A DNA stretch of 64,000 bases from Arthrobacter endolithicus (GCF_026627425.1 NZ_JAPNLH010000003.1:186001-250000); one strand, 5' to 3'. Shown: positions 23,755-33,181, numbered from the stretch's first letter. Notes: generated from the letters alone by a model not told the origin. Numbers and translations: made by a program.

Positions 23755-24663
23755 TCAATGCGGTGGGGCCAGAAAGCGGATTCTCTGTCCGGTCATGGCC
23801 TGCCCCACCGCGTCCAGATCGCTGCGCCGGACGACGGCGATCACGGGATAGCCGCCGGTGACAGGATGGTCTGCGAGGAAGATAGTGGGCAGGCCCGACG
23901 GCGGCACCTGCAGTGCGCCGGTCACCATGCCCTCGCTGGGCAGCTGCGCTCCTGCTTCCTCCCGCCGCGCCAGCGGCCTGCCGAGCAGCCTGGTCCCCAC
24001 CCGATTGCTGTCCGGGGAGACCTCCCACTCCTGCCCGGTCAACAAACTCCACGCTGAGCTGGCGAACATGTTCCGTCGCGGGCCCTCGGTAATCCGCAGA
24101 GCAAGGGTTTGCCCGGTGTGCGGCGGGTCCTTGACCGTTGGCGGTCCGGCAGCTGCCGTTGTAGCGCCCGCAGTGGCCGCATCAGCTGCGGTCCGAACCA
24201 AATGCATGGCTAGGACGTCGTCGGCCTGCAGCGGCCTTGGGCCCATACCGGAGAGCAGATCCGAGCTCGCAGAACCGGACAATAGCGGCACAGCCAAGCC
24301 CCCGGAGACCCCCAGGTAGTAGCGCAGGCCGGCCTCCGGAGCGCTGAATTCCAGCACTGATCCGGCGGATGCAAACAGCGCCGTGTTCAAGGGGCACGGT
24401 TCGCCGTTAAGCAGGACCAGCCCGCGCGCGCCCGTGACGGCCAGCCACGCGCAGGCGGTAATATCCAACCGCAGGCCGCCGAGGAGGATTTCCAGCCCGG
24501 CCGCCCCGGCAGCGTTTCGCAACAGCCGGTTGGCCAGCATCAGCGAGCGGCGGTCCAGCGCCCCGGAGGGGCTAAGGCCCATGGCGGCAGCGCCGGGGCG
24601 GCCCAGGTCCTGCACCAGCGTCAGCGGACCTGCGGCAGCAACTCGTGCAAAGGGAGCACTCAT
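23755..24663 (-). CDS. pxpC: 5-oxoprolinase subunit C (biotin-dependent carboxyltransferase-like)
   Basis: The 302-residue protein has the KipA/PxpC pattern: TLVQDLGRPGAAAMGLSPSGALDRRSL at the start (interrupted by family loops), NAAGAAGLEILLGGL, and FLADHPVTGGYPVIAVV at the end. PxpA, PxpB and PxpC form an ATP-dependent 5-oxoprolinase that opens pyroglutamate to glutamate. The gene starts directly after the pxpB stop without a gap. An Ala/Thr-rich segment (about 157-172) is a low-complexity insertion. Confidence 0.92.
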   Translation of the reverse strand: MSAPFARVAAAGPLTLVQDLGRPGAAAMGLSPSGALDRRSLMLANRLLRNAAGAAGLEILLGGLRLDITACAWLAVTGARGLVLLNGEPCPLNTALFASAGSVLEFSAPEAGLRYYLGVSGGLAVPLLSGSASSDLLSGMGPRPLQADDVLAMHLVRTAADAATAGATTAAAGPPTVKDPPHTGQTLALRITEGPRRNMFASSAWSLLTGQEWEVSPDSNRVGTRLLGRPLARREEAGAQLPSEGMVTGALQVPPSGLPTIFLADHPVTGGYPVIAVVRRSDLDAVGQAMTGQRIRFLAPPH

Positions 24664-25359
24664 TCAACTCTCCCGAAACCGCACCAGCGTACCGGGCGTG
24701 AGCAATGCGGCGCCGGCGCCGTCGGGCCTGCTTCCGCCACCCCACAGGGCTACGTCGGTGTGCCCGATCAACTGCCAGCCGCCGGGGGAGGCCGAGGGAT
24801 AGATCGCACTGAATTCCCCGCCGAGGGCGACTGCACCGGCGGGCACCTTGGTGCGCGGAGTATCCCGGCGCGGCACGTGCAGCCGCTCATGATCGGTCAC
24901 CAGATAGGCAAACCCGGGAGCAAAGCCGGTGAAGGCAGCGGTCCATCTAGAACCCGTGTGCAGGCCGATCACCTGCGCCTGCGACAGGCCCAGAAGCCGG
25001 GCCACCGCGGCGAGATCCGGGCCGTCGTAGCGCACGTCGATGGCAACCTCCGGGGCGTGTGCGGCTTCTGCCGGCTGCGGTGGGGTTTCCAGCATCCAGC
25101 GCCGAACGGTTTCCACGCTGACACGATCCGGATCAAAGATGGCCAGGACGGTGCGGGCGGCGGGCACCAGATCCAGCAGCCCTGCCGGGGTACAGCCGGA
25201 CAGCCCGCGATAAAGGGCCAGGACCGCCTGCAGGGTTGGCAGTTCGGCCAGCACGGCATGATTGCCGCATGGCAACAGGATAGGCTGCGGCGCAGGTGTC
25301 AGCTGCTTCCCTGGCTCCTGCGGCGGGACGTGCCCCGAATCCTCAGCAGAATGACTCAA
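24664..25359 (-). CDS. pxpB: 5-oxoprolinase subunit B
   Basis: The product is about 231 residues with the KipI/PxpB motifs: GNHAVLAELPTLQAVLALYRGL early, VAIDVRYDGPDLAAVARLLGLS, HTGSRWTAAFTGFAPGFAYL, and GEFSAIYPSASPGGWQLIGHT near the end (each within its family loop). The longer frame to 25536 lies wholly inside pxpA; a TTG at 25359, preceded by GGGAG, gives the family length and overlaps the end of pxpA by 17 bases. The start codon is inferred. Confidence 0.88.
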   Translation of the reverse strand: MSHSAEDSGHVPPQEPGKQLTPAPQPILLPCGNHAVLAELPTLQAVLALYRGLSGCTPAGLLDLVPAARTVLAIFDPDRVSVETVRRWMLETPPQPAEAAHAPEVAIDVRYDGPDLAAVARLLGLSQAQVIGLHTGSRWTAAFTGFAPGFAYLVTDHERLHVPRRDTPRTKVPAGAVALGGEFSAIYPSASPGGWQLIGHTDVALWGGGSRPDGAGAALLTPGTLVRFRES

Positions 25360-26104
25360 CCCGGACTCCCGCCGCTGCGAGCGCTGCCCGGACCGCTGCG
25401 GCCATCGCTGCCGCACCGGGAGTGTCCCCATGCACACACAGCGAGTGCACATCCAGCCGCACCGGGGACCCATCGGCAGCCTGGACCGTCCGCTCGCACG
25501 CCATGCGGACGGCGCGGGATGCGATTTCGTCCACATTGTCCAGCAGATCCCCCGGCCGTCCGCGCGGGATCAGCGTACCGTCCGCCAGATAGCCGCGGTC
25601 AACAAACGCCTCACCAAAAAACGGCAGCCCGGCCGTCCTGCACTCCTGTGCAATCACCGAGCCGGGCAACCCCAGCACCGGTAAGGCCAGCGACCGGCCC
25701 AGGCCGAAGTCCAGCACCGCCGAACACACGGCGCGGGCCTGTTCCCGGTCATAGGCGATCCGGTTATACAGCGCGCCGTGCGGCTTGACGTAGTCCACCT
25801 TGCCGCCGGCGGTCCGGGCCATTCCATCCAGCGCGGACAGTTGATAGAGCACGTCGCCGTACAGCTCGTCCGGGCGGATATCCATTGCCCGGCGCCCAAA
25901 ACCTGCCAGATCCCGATAGCTCACGTGCGCGCCGATCCGGACGGAGCCGGCCACGGCACGCCGGCAGGTGTCCAGCATCGTCAGCGGGTCACCGGCGTGG
26001 AACCCGCACGCCACGTTGGCGCTGCTGACCAACGTCAGGAGCGTGCCGTCGTCGCCCATCCGCCATGCACCGAAGGACTCGCCCAGATCACTGTTCAGGT
26101 CCAC
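25343..26104 (-). CDS. pxpA: 5-oxoprolinase subunit A (LamB/YcsF family)
   Basis: The 253-residue enzyme subunit opens VDLNSDLGESFGAWRMGDD and has the family's SANVACGFHAGDP, VKPHGALYNRIA and LDVHSLCVHGDTPGA motifs with metal- and substrate-binding His and Asp. I start it at the GTG at 26104 with GAAAGGA upstream, which matches the family length; the long open frame to 26299 adds an Ala/Thr-rich stretch belonging to the overlapping EcsC-like gene. Confidence 0.92.
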   Translation of the reverse strand: MDLNSDLGESFGAWRMGDDGTLLTLVSSANVACGFHAGDPLTMLDTCRRAVAGSVRIGAHVSYRDLAGFGRRAMDIRPDELYGDVLYQLSALDGMARTAGGKVDYVKPHGALYNRIAYDREQARAVCSAVLDFGLGRSLALPVLGLPGSVIAQECRTAGLPFFGEAFVDRGYLADGTLIPRGRPGDLLDNVDEIASRAVRMACERTVQAADGSPVRLDVHSLCVHGDTPGAAAMAAAVRAALAAAGVRVESFC

Positions 26105-27086
26105 GCCCGCGGTCCTTTCGACCGAAACGCGGCAACTGCGGCATACTCGGCAATGCAAGACGGCGGCCCGTCCGGTCAGTCGTAATAGGCCCGTCCGCGG
26201 CAGTGCCGTTGGTACTTGTGCGGTCGTTACTTGCGCCGTCGGTGAGACTGCCGTCGGAAATACTGCCGCCGGTAATACTGCCGCCGGCCGCGTCTGCACG
26301 GCCGCTGGATCGCTCCAGCTCCGTCAGGAGCTCCGCGGGAATCATCAGCGGCGCGGGGCCAAAGGCCTTTCGGGTGGCGGCCACGACGGCCCGCCCCATG
26401 ATCAGATTTCCCCCTCCACCGATGACGGCGCCGATGCCGAACGGGACGGCCCGCCCGGCCCAAGCCGCTCCCTCACGGATGAGAAATTTCTTCAGGAAGC
26501 GCTTTTGGATCTGCCCGCCGACGCTCTTCACAGCCGACGTCGGCAGACCCTTGCCGACCGCCAGTCCCCATGCCTTCATCGGGGTCTGCCCGGTCCCCAG
26601 CACGTGGCCGGTCAGGCCCTGGACCATAGACGTGCCTTCCTCGCCCAGCATGATGGCCATCACCGTGGTCCGTGCGCGCTCCGGATCCGCCAATCGGACC
26701 CCGTGCAGCTCCGCCACAGACTGCGCGTACAGAGCTGTCGTTTCCAGGAACACCACCGTCGCGGCGGCCGAGATGGATAGGGAGGCCACGGTTCCCAGTC
26801 CGGGGACAATGGCTGTCGCGCCGATCGCCGCGCCGCCGCCGGCCACCGCACGAAGAAAGTCACGTTCCAGCAGCGAACTGAGCTTGGCGGTACTGGCCTG
26901 CGGGTGTTTGCGCTTGAGTCGGCGCAGATTGGCCAGCACCAGCGGCCGCTGGACATCCACGGCGCGCAGCAGCATCTTTTCGACCGCTGGCTTGGGTCTG
27001 CCGTGGGGGTCAAACGCCGCCTCGGTAGCGATCCGTACGGCCGGATTTGGTTTTCCGTGTCCCTTTGACTTCAACTGCTTCGCCAT
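26088..27086 (-). CDS. EcsC-like membrane-associated protein
   Basis: The 332-residue protein has a basic N-terminus, a Gly/Ala-rich amphipathic region (about 80-130, AVAGGGAAIGATAIVPGLGT and ISAAATVVFLETTALYA) and a second one (about 225-250, GRAVPFGIGAVIGGGGNLIMGR), the layout of EcsC-family proteins, whose function is unclear. The C-terminal 70 residues are low-complexity Gly/Ser/Thr repeats (GGSITGGSISDGSLTDG). It precedes pxpA with a 17-base overlap and so may be co-transcribed, but a biochemical link to 5-oxoproline is not evident. Confidence 0.75.
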   Translation of the reverse strand: MAKQLKSKGHGKPNPAVRIATEAAFDPHGRPKPAVEKMLLRAVDVQRPLVLANLRRLKRKHPQASTAKLSSLLERDFLRAVAGGGAAIGATAIVPGLGTVASLSISAAATVVFLETTALYAQSVAELHGVRLADPERARTTVMAIMLGEEGTSMVQGLTGHVLGTGQTPMKAWGLAVGKGLPTSAVKSVGGQIQKRFLKKFLIREGAAWAGRAVPFGIGAVIGGGGNLIMGRAVVAATRKAFGPAPLMIPAELLTELERSSGRADAAGGSITGGSISDGSLTDGASNDRTSTNGTAADGPITTDRTGRRLALPSMPQLPRFGRKDRGRGPEQ

Positions 27087-27200
27087 CTGTACCCCTGACC
27101 TCGATTGTCAGTTTAAGCGTAGGGCACCGGTCCGTGAGTCGAATTTCGTAGGCGCAGGACACCGACCTGCCAGACGGACTCCCCTGCGGGCTGAGTTAAA

Positions 27201-27280
27201 TCTGTGTTTCTATTTTTCTCCTTGACATACAAAGACAAACACAGATAAAGTCAACCAAACAGACATTGCTGTGATGTCTG
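27201..27280 (+). promoter_or_regulatory. Promoter and DeoR-type operators of the fru operon
   Basis: A -35 TTGACA (27222-27227) and a -10-like GATAAA (27244-27249) are 16 bases apart. TCTGTGTTT (27201-27209) and AAACACAGA (27237-27245) form a perfect 9-bp inverted repeat around the -35 and into the -10. CAGACAT (27260-27266) and ATGTCTG (27274-27280) form a second pair downstream. This suits repression by the DeoR protein encoded next, relieved by fructose-1-phosphate. Confidence 0.7.
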
Positions 27281-27301
27281 TCACGATTTCCTGGAGGCCC
27301 G

Positions 27302-28090
27302 ATGTTTGCCGAAGAACGGCAGGACAAGATCGCCGAACTTGTAACCGCCCGCAGCCGGGTAACGGTTGTAGAACTCGCAGAGTTGTTCCGGATTACCACC
27401 GAAACTGTTCGCCGGGATCTCGCCGGGCTGGAGAACATGCGCCGCCTGCGCCGCGTTCACGGAGGCGCCGTCGCACTGGATCGGCTCAGTATGTCGGAGC
27501 CGAGCCTGGGCGAACGCCAGTCACAGCATTTGGCAGAAAAAATCCGTATTGCCGCGGCGGCTGCGGCCCTCATTCCCTCCACCCGTACCGGGTCGGTCCT
27601 GCTCGACTCCGGGACGACCACCGCTCTGCTGGCCGAACAGCTCACCAATTGGGCCCCGGCAAGCCGCGGCGATGCCCTCCTGGTCATTACCAATGCCCTG
27701 CCGATCGCCCACCGGCTCTCCGCCAACCCCGAACTACAGTTGGAGATCCTGGGCGGCCGTGTCCGCGGCCTGACCAGCGCCATCGTCGGTGCCACCGCCA
27801 GTGAACGCCTGGAAGCGCTCCGCCCGGACATTGCCTTCGTGGGCGCCAATGGAGTCCACGCGCACTTCGGCCTCAGCACTCCGGACAGCATGGAAGCCGC
27901 CGTCAAGACGGCGATCGTCCGCTCCGCGCGCCGCGTAGTGGCTCTGGTCGACTCCTCGAAACTCGGCGAGGAAACCCTGGTGCGGTTCGCGACCCTGCGG
28001 GAAATTGACACTCTCATCACCGATGCCCGACCGGCCGAAGACCTTGCTGCGGCGCTTGCCGCAGCCAACGTCGAGCTGGTAATCGCATGA
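27302..28090 (+). CDS. fruR: DeoR family regulator of fructose utilisation
   Basis: The 262-residue protein has a DeoR winged helix at the N-terminus (ERQDKIAELVTARSRVTVVE and LFRITTETVRRDLAGLE, residues 5-55) and a C-terminal sugar-phosphate-binding (DeoRC) domain (about 75-240) with LLDSGTTTALLAEQL and FVGANGVH. It overlaps fruK by four bases, and the operators lie just upstream, so it is most likely an autoregulated repressor responsive to fructose-1-phosphate. GGAGG precedes the ATG. Confidence 0.9.
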   Translation: MFAEERQDKIAELVTARSRVTVVELAELFRITTETVRRDLAGLENMRRLRRVHGGAVALDRLSMSEPSLGERQSQHLAEKIRIAAAAAALIPSTRTGSVLLDSGTTTALLAEQLTNWAPASRGDALLVITNALPIAHRLSANPELQLEILGGRVRGLTSAIVGATASERLEALRPDIAFVGANGVHAHFGLSTPDSMEAAVKTAIVRSARRVVALVDSSKLGEETLVRFATLREIDTLITDARPAEDLAAALAAANVELVIA

Positions 28091-29067
28091 TCGTCACGGT
28101 GACTCCCAATCCCAGCCTGGACCGGACCATCGAGCTGACGGCGCCACTGGGCCGAGGGGAAGTCCAGCGCGCGAGCGGCGCGCACCAGGAACCCGGCGGG
28201 AAGGGCGTCAATATTTCCCGGGTGCTTTTCGCCTCCGGCGTGGACACTCTGGCCCTCCTGCCGGGAGACTACGACGACGCCGTTTTGGTGGCGTTGCGTG
28301 CCCTGGGCATTCCGCATCGGGGCCTGCCACTGGGATCCCCGCTGCGCAGCAACATCACCATTACCGAGCCGGACGGCACCACCACCAAGCTCAATGAGCC
28401 CGGCCCGGTCATGGCCAAGGCGCAGCAGCGCGCCCTGCTGCAGCTGGTGACCGAGAACTCCAAGGACGCCAGCTGGCTGGTTCTGGCCGGCTCTCTGCCG
28501 CCCGGGCTGCCGGCCGATTTCTATACCCAACTGACCGTGGGCGTGCGCTCGGCCTTCGGTGCTGCGGCGCCGCGGATCGCCATCGATTCATCCGGCGCTC
28601 CACTGGCCGCCGCGTTGGCAGGACCCGCCGGCTCCCTCCCGGATGTCGTCAAGCCCAATGCCGAGGAACTGGCGGAACTGACAGGTTTCCCGGACCCGTA
28701 TCTGTTGGAAACAGATCCGCTGCTTGCTGCCAAAGCCGCTCAAACGTTGGTGGATGCAGGCGTAGGAGCCGTACTTGCCACGCTGGGCTCCAAGGGCGCC
28801 GTGCTGGTGACCAACGAGGGCAGCTGGCTTGCCCGCAGCCCGAAAATCGTTGCGCGAAGCACCGTCGGCGCAGGCGATTCCGCGCTGGCGGGCTATCTGT
28901 TGAGCCAAGCAGCCGGTGCTACCGGCCCGCAAAGCCTGCAGCAGGCGGTGGCACATGGGGCTGCTGCCGCCGCCCTGCCCGGATCCACCGTTCCGGCGTT
29001 GTCCCAAACCAATCCCGCTGCCGTGTCCGTCACGGCCCTTAGCCGATGCCAAGGAGAACTGACATGA
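28087..29067 (+). CDS. fruK: 1-phosphofructokinase
   Basis: The 326-residue protein is a PfkB-family kinase that phosphorylates fructose-1-phosphate to fructose-1,6-bisphosphate. It begins MIVTVTPNPSLDRTIEL, has the HQEPGGKGVNISRVL substrate motif (about residue 36) and the ATP/anion-hole motif RSTVGAGDSALAGYLL (about 257, catalytic Asp). It overlaps fruR and fruA by four bases each, so the order fruR-fruK-fruA-ptsI is translationally coupled. Confidence 0.94.
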   Translation: MIVTVTPNPSLDRTIELTAPLGRGEVQRASGAHQEPGGKGVNISRVLFASGVDTLALLPGDYDDAVLVALRALGIPHRGLPLGSPLRSNITITEPDGTTTKLNEPGPVMAKAQQRALLQLVTENSKDASWLVLAGSLPPGLPADFYTQLTVGVRSAFGAAAPRIAIDSSGAPLAAALAGPAGSLPDVVKPNAEELAELTGFPDPYLLETDPLLAAKAAQTLVDAGVGAVLATLGSKGAVLVTNEGSWLARSPKIVARSTVGAGDSALAGYLLSQAAGATGPQSLQQAVAHGAAAAALPGSTVPALSQTNPAAVSVTALSRCQGELT

Positions 29068-31148
29068 CTACACTAATCACCCCGGAACTGGTCGCCCTCG
29101 ATGCGGATCTGGGCGCTGAACCCGCCACCGTGATCCGTCGCCTCGCCGAGCGGATCGCTGCCACCGGCCGGGCCAGCGAAGTCGAAGGTCTTTCGGCCGA
29201 CGCGCTCGCCCGGGAACAGAAAACAGCCACCGGCATTCCCGGCGGCATCGCCATCCCGCACTGCCGCTCCGCCGCCGTGATCGAACCGACGCTGGCCATG
29301 GCCCGGCTGGCTCCGGCTGTTCCCTTTGGCGCGAAGGACGGTCCGGCGGACCTGATCTTCTTCATCGCCGCTCCCGAGGGTGCGGATCAGGAACACCTGC
29401 GGCTGCTCTCCAAACTGGCCCGGTCGCTGATTAAGAAGGAGTTCACGGCTGCCCTGCGCGCGGCATCGTCCGCCGTTGAGATCGTGGCGCTGGTCGAGGG
29501 CGCCATCGCGGACAAGCCAGCAACAGGCTCGACGGCGACGAAAGCGACGACTGCGACGGCAGCGACGTCCGCAGGAACGCAGACGTCCGCGCGGCCAAAG
29601 CGCCTCGTTGCCGTAACTGCCTGCCCCACCGGCATCGCCCACACCTACATGGCTGCCGATTCGCTTGTTGCCGCGGCCAAGGAGGCCGGTGTCGAACTTC
29701 AGGTGGAAACCCAGGGCTCAGGCGCCGTCACCCCCTTGGACCCGGCCGTGATCGCAGCCGCGGATGCAGTGATCTTTGCCGTCGACGTCGATGTCCGTGG
29801 AAAGGAGCGTTTTGCCGGCAAACCCGTCATAAATGCCCCGGTAAAACGAGGCATCGACGAGCCGGCCAAAATGGTCCAGGAGGCTCTGGCCGCGGCGGAT
29901 AACCCGAACGCACATCGCGTACCTCATTTCGGTGCCGAGGAACAGGCCGAACACGATGCGGAGGCCTCCGGTGAACACCTCGGCCAGAAGCTGAAGAAGG
30001 CGCTGCTGACCGGCGTAAGCTATATGATCCCGTTCGTCGCCGGCGGCGGGCTGCTGATTGCCCTGGGCTTTCTGCTTGGCGGATACACCATCAGCACCAT
30101 CGCGGACAAGGTGGTGCTGGCCAAAAGCCTCACGAATTTGCCCGACGGCGGACTGCCCATCTATCTGGGCGCCGTTGCCTTCAAGATCGGCGGCCTCTCG
30201 CTGGCCTTCCTGGTTCCAGCGTTGGCCGGCTACATCGCCTTCGGCATCGCGGACCGACCGGGCATCGCGCCCGGCTTTACCGCCGGCGCCGTCGCCGGTT
30301 TCATGGGTGCGGGCTTCCTGGGCGGCCTTGTCGGCGGTCTGCTGGCCGGGTTCATCGCGCACTGGATCGGCGGCTGGCCGGTACCGCGCTGGCTGCGTGG
30401 GTTAATGCCGGTGGTGATAATCCCGCTGCTGGCCTCGATCGTGGCCTCGGGTCTGATGTTCCTGGTTCTGGGCGGCCCGATCGCGTGGTTCACCACGGTC
30501 CTGAACCATTGGCTGTCCGGGATGACCGGCGCCTCCGCCGTCGTCCTCGGAATCATTTTGGGCCTGATGATGTGCTTCGATCTGGGTGGTCCGGTCAATA
30601 AGGTTGCCTACTCCTTCGCTGTCGCCGGCCTGGGCGCCGGGTCGGTCACCAATCAGGCTCCCTGGCAGATCATGGCCACAGTGATGGCCGCCGGCATGGT
30701 TCCACCGCTGGCCATGGCACTCGCCACGGCGCTGGATAAGAGCCGCTTCAGCCTAGCCGAACGCGAGAACGGCAAGGCCGCGTGGCTGCTGGGTGCCTCA
30801 TTCATCTCCGAGGGCGCCATTCCCTTCGCCGCAGCGGATCCGCTGCGGGTCATCCCTGCCAGCATGCTCGGCGGGGCTGTCACCGGAGCACTGTGCATGG
30901 CGACCGGCGTCACCTCGCAGGCCCCGCACGGAGGAATCTTCGTCTTCTTCGCCATCGGCAACCTGGTAATGTTCATCGTTTCCATCCTGGCCGGGATGGT
31001 GGTCACCGCGTTGGCTGTCCTGGCGCTGAAACGATGGGCCGTGCGCCGCCCGGACGGCACGGCTGCCGATGGCGTCAAAGCTGACGGAGCGGCTACGGTT
31101 GCAGGAACCGGAACGGCACCGGCAGACCAGCAGGGGGTAACGGCGTGA
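29064..31148 (+). CDS. fruA: PTS fructose transporter subunit IIABC
   Basis: The 694-residue protein fuses three PTS domains. IIA (about 1-150) has the phospho-His in GIAIPHCRS (His66). IIB (about 178-275) has the phospho-Cys in VAVTACPTGIAHTYMAADS (Cys187). IIC (about 310-670) is a polytopic membrane channel starting LLTGVSYMIPFVAGGGLL. An Ala/Thr linker (150-175) joins IIA and IIB. It imports fructose as fructose-1-phosphate. The start is the ATG at 29064 with AAGGAG upstream. Confidence 0.96.
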   Translation: MTTLITPELVALDADLGAEPATVIRRLAERIAATGRASEVEGLSADALAREQKTATGIPGGIAIPHCRSAAVIEPTLAMARLAPAVPFGAKDGPADLIFFIAAPEGADQEHLRLLSKLARSLIKKEFTAALRAASSAVEIVALVEGAIADKPATGSTATKATTATAATSAGTQTSARPKRLVAVTACPTGIAHTYMAADSLVAAAKEAGVELQVETQGSGAVTPLDPAVIAAADAVIFAVDVDVRGKERFAGKPVINAPVKRGIDEPAKMVQEALAAADNPNAHRVPHFGAEEQAEHDAEASGEHLGQKLKKALLTGVSYMIPFVAGGGLLIALGFLLGGYTISTIADKVVLAKSLTNLPDGGLPIYLGAVAFKIGGLSLAFLVPALAGYIAFGIADRPGIAPGFTAGAVAGFMGAGFLGGLVGGLLAGFIAHWIGGWPVPRWLRGLMPVVIIPLLASIVASGLMFLVLGGPIAWFTTVLNHWLSGMTGASAVVLGIILGLMMCFDLGGPVNKVAYSFAVAGLGAGSVTNQAPWQIMATVMAAGMVPPLAMALATALDKSRFSLAERENGKAAWLLGASFISEGAIPFAAADPLRVIPASMLGGAVTGALCMATGVTSQAPHGGIFVFFAIGNLVMFIVSILAGMVVTALAVLALKRWAVRRPDGTAADGVKADGAATVAGTGTAPADQQGVTA

Positions 31149-32818
31149 AAACCTTCAACGGAGTCGGCGTAACGCCCGGCCGCGTGATCGGACCGGTGCG
31201 CCTGATGCCACCGGCGGTGCCCGCTCCCGCGGCCGGCGAACGGCTGGACCCGGGAACTACGGCGGACGCTGCGGCCGCGGCCCTGCGGACGGCAGCCAAA
31301 ACCGTTCAGGCGGAGCTTAAACACCGCGCGGAGAGTGCCAACACGGATGCTAAGGCCGTCCTCGAGGCAACAGCGCTGATGGCTGCGGACCCGATGCTGC
31401 TCAAAGCCGCCGTCAAACTGATCAACGGCGGCACCTCGGCGGAGCGGGCCATCTGGGACGCAGCCGAGGCAGTGGCCACCATGCTGCTGAACCTGGGCGG
31501 ATACATGGCCGAACGTTCCCACGATGTCTTCGACGTACGGTCCCGGATAGTAGCGGCGCTGCGCGGTGTCCCGGCTCCCGGCATTCCGGATGCTCCGGAG
31601 CCCTTCATCCTGCTGGCCGAAGACCTTGCGCCAGCGGATACCGCCACGCTGGATCCGGCCAACGTGCTGGCACTCGTTACGGCTGGAGGCGGCCCGCAGT
31701 CGCATACCGCCATCATCGCCCGCGCGCTGGGCCTGCCGGCGGTGGTGGCCGCCGCTGGCGTGACGGAACTGACCGATGGCACCATGCTTTACGTTGACGG
31801 TGCGGCCGGCACAGTCACCTCAGACCCGGACGCCGCCTTGATGGACAAGGCCGCACTCTGGGCCAGCGACACCACCGGACCCGACGAATTCGACGGCTGC
31901 GGCCGGCTGGCGGATGGCTCGGCCGTGCCGCTGCTGGCCAACGTCGGCGGAACGAAGGACGCCGTGGCCGCGGCTGCTGCCGGTGCCGAGGGCGTGGGAC
32001 TGCTCCGCACCGAATTTTGCTTCCTGGGCCGGGACGCAGAGCCGTCCCAGACCGAACAGGCGGCGGAATACCGTGGCGTCTTTGAGGCGTTCGCCGGGAA
32101 AAAGGTGGTGATCCGCACCCTCGACGCGGGCGCGGACAAGCCACTGCCCTTTTTGACCGATTCCACCGAACCAAACCCCGCTCTGGGCGTGCGCGGCTAT
32201 CGTACCGATCTCACCTCCCCTGGGGTTTTGGAGCGGCAGCTGCAGGCAATAGCCGCCGCGGCAAATGGTTCGTCCGCCGAGGTCCAGGTGATGGCGCCGA
32301 TGATCTCCACTGCTGCTGAGGCAATGGAATTCGCGGCGCTGTGCCGGGCGAACGGCCTTAACACGCCGGGCGTCATGGTGGAGGTTCCCGCCGCGGCCCT
32401 AACGGCAGCCTTGCTGCTGGCGCACGTTGACTTCGCCAGCATCGGCACCAATGATTTGACGCAGTACACCATGGCCGCGGACCGCCAGTTGGGTCCGCTG
32501 GCCGCCCTGAACGATCCGTGGCAGCCCGCTGTCCTGATCCTGGTAAAAGCCACGGTCGACGGCGGCGCGGGAAAGCCGGTGGGCGTCTGCGGCGAGGCAG
32601 CCGCGGACCCGGCCCTCGCCGTCGTACTGGTTGGTCTGGGCGTGAGCTCGCTGTCCATGACCGCCCGCGCGCTGCCGGCCGTAAGCGCGGTTCTGCACAG
32701 CGTTACCCGCGAACGCGCCCGCACACTTGCGGCGCTGGCCCTGGCAGCGCCAAGTGCCACACAGGCGCGGTCGATGGTCCGGGAGCAGCTGCCGCTCCTT
32801 GACCAGCTTGGTCTGTAA
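31145..32818 (+). CDS. ptsI: Phosphoenolpyruvate-protein phosphotransferase (EI)
   Basis: The 557-residue protein is the general PTS enzyme I. The phosphorylation site lies in AGGGPQSHTAIIARALGLPA (His187); the C-terminal PEP-binding barrel has LLRTEFCFLGRD, DAGADKPLPF and FASIGTNDLTQYTMAADR. It starts with a GTG that overlaps the fruA stop (GTGA), so general PTS phosphorylation capacity is tied to the fructose operon. Confidence 0.95.
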   Translation: MKTFNGVGVTPGRVIGPVRLMPPAVPAPAAGERLDPGTTADAAAAALRTAAKTVQAELKHRAESANTDAKAVLEATALMAADPMLLKAAVKLINGGTSAERAIWDAAEAVATMLLNLGGYMAERSHDVFDVRSRIVAALRGVPAPGIPDAPEPFILLAEDLAPADTATLDPANVLALVTAGGGPQSHTAIIARALGLPAVVAAAGVTELTDGTMLYVDGAAGTVTSDPDAALMDKAALWASDTTGPDEFDGCGRLADGSAVPLLANVGGTKDAVAAAAAGAEGVGLLRTEFCFLGRDAEPSQTEQAAEYRGVFEAFAGKKVVIRTLDAGADKPLPFLTDSTEPNPALGVRGYRTDLTSPGVLERQLQAIAAAANGSSAEVQVMAPMISTAAEAMEFAALCRANGLNTPGVMVEVPAAALTAALLLAHVDFASIGTNDLTQYTMAADRQLGPLAALNDPWQPAVLILVKATVDGGAGKPVGVCGEAAADPALAVVLVGLGVSSLSMTARALPAVSAVLHSVTRERARTLAALALAAPSATQARSMVREQLPLLDQLGL

Positions 32819-32905
32819 ACAACTCCAAATAGCAACCAAGACCGACGCCCTACCAACCCATTGTTCATTAGCCGCTGAAACCACAGCAGAATGCAGGAGC
32901 TCACC

Positions 32906-33181
32906 ATGAAAGAACGAACCGCCACCATTGCCAGCCGCGTGGGTCTACATGCCCGCCCGGCCGCCATCTTTGTCGAAGCCGCAGCCGAGCTCCCGGTCGA
33001 CGTCACCATCTCGATGCAGGGGGAACCGGCAGAAGATGCCATGGACGCCAGCAGCATCCTCTCCCTGATGGGCCTGGGGGCAGCGCAGGGCGACGTCGTG
33101 GTGCTCCGTGCCGAGGGCGACGGCGCGGACGATGCGCTCGAGACCCTGGTGCGGATCCTCGAGACGGACCACGACGCCTAA
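32906..33181 (+). CDS. ptsH: HPr phosphocarrier protein
   Basis: The 91-residue protein has the HPr site ASRVGLHARPAAIFVE with phospho-His15, and a Ser-rich helix region (DASSILSLMGLG) where Firmicutes carry the regulatory Ser46. It carries phosphate from EI to FruA and to other EIIs such as DhaM. The start is the ATG at 32906 behind GCAGGAG. An 87-base gap without a clear terminator separates it from ptsI, so it is probably in the same operon. Confidence 0.95.
   Translation: MKERTATIASRVGLHARPAAIFVEAAAELPVDVTISMQGEPAEDAMDASSILSLMGLGAAQGDVVVLRAEGDGADDALETLVRILETDHDA

Noticed and set aside
24664-25536. 290-residue version of PxpB
   Set aside because: The first 59 residues are encoded inside pxpA and have no family character; TTG at 25359 gives the usual length.
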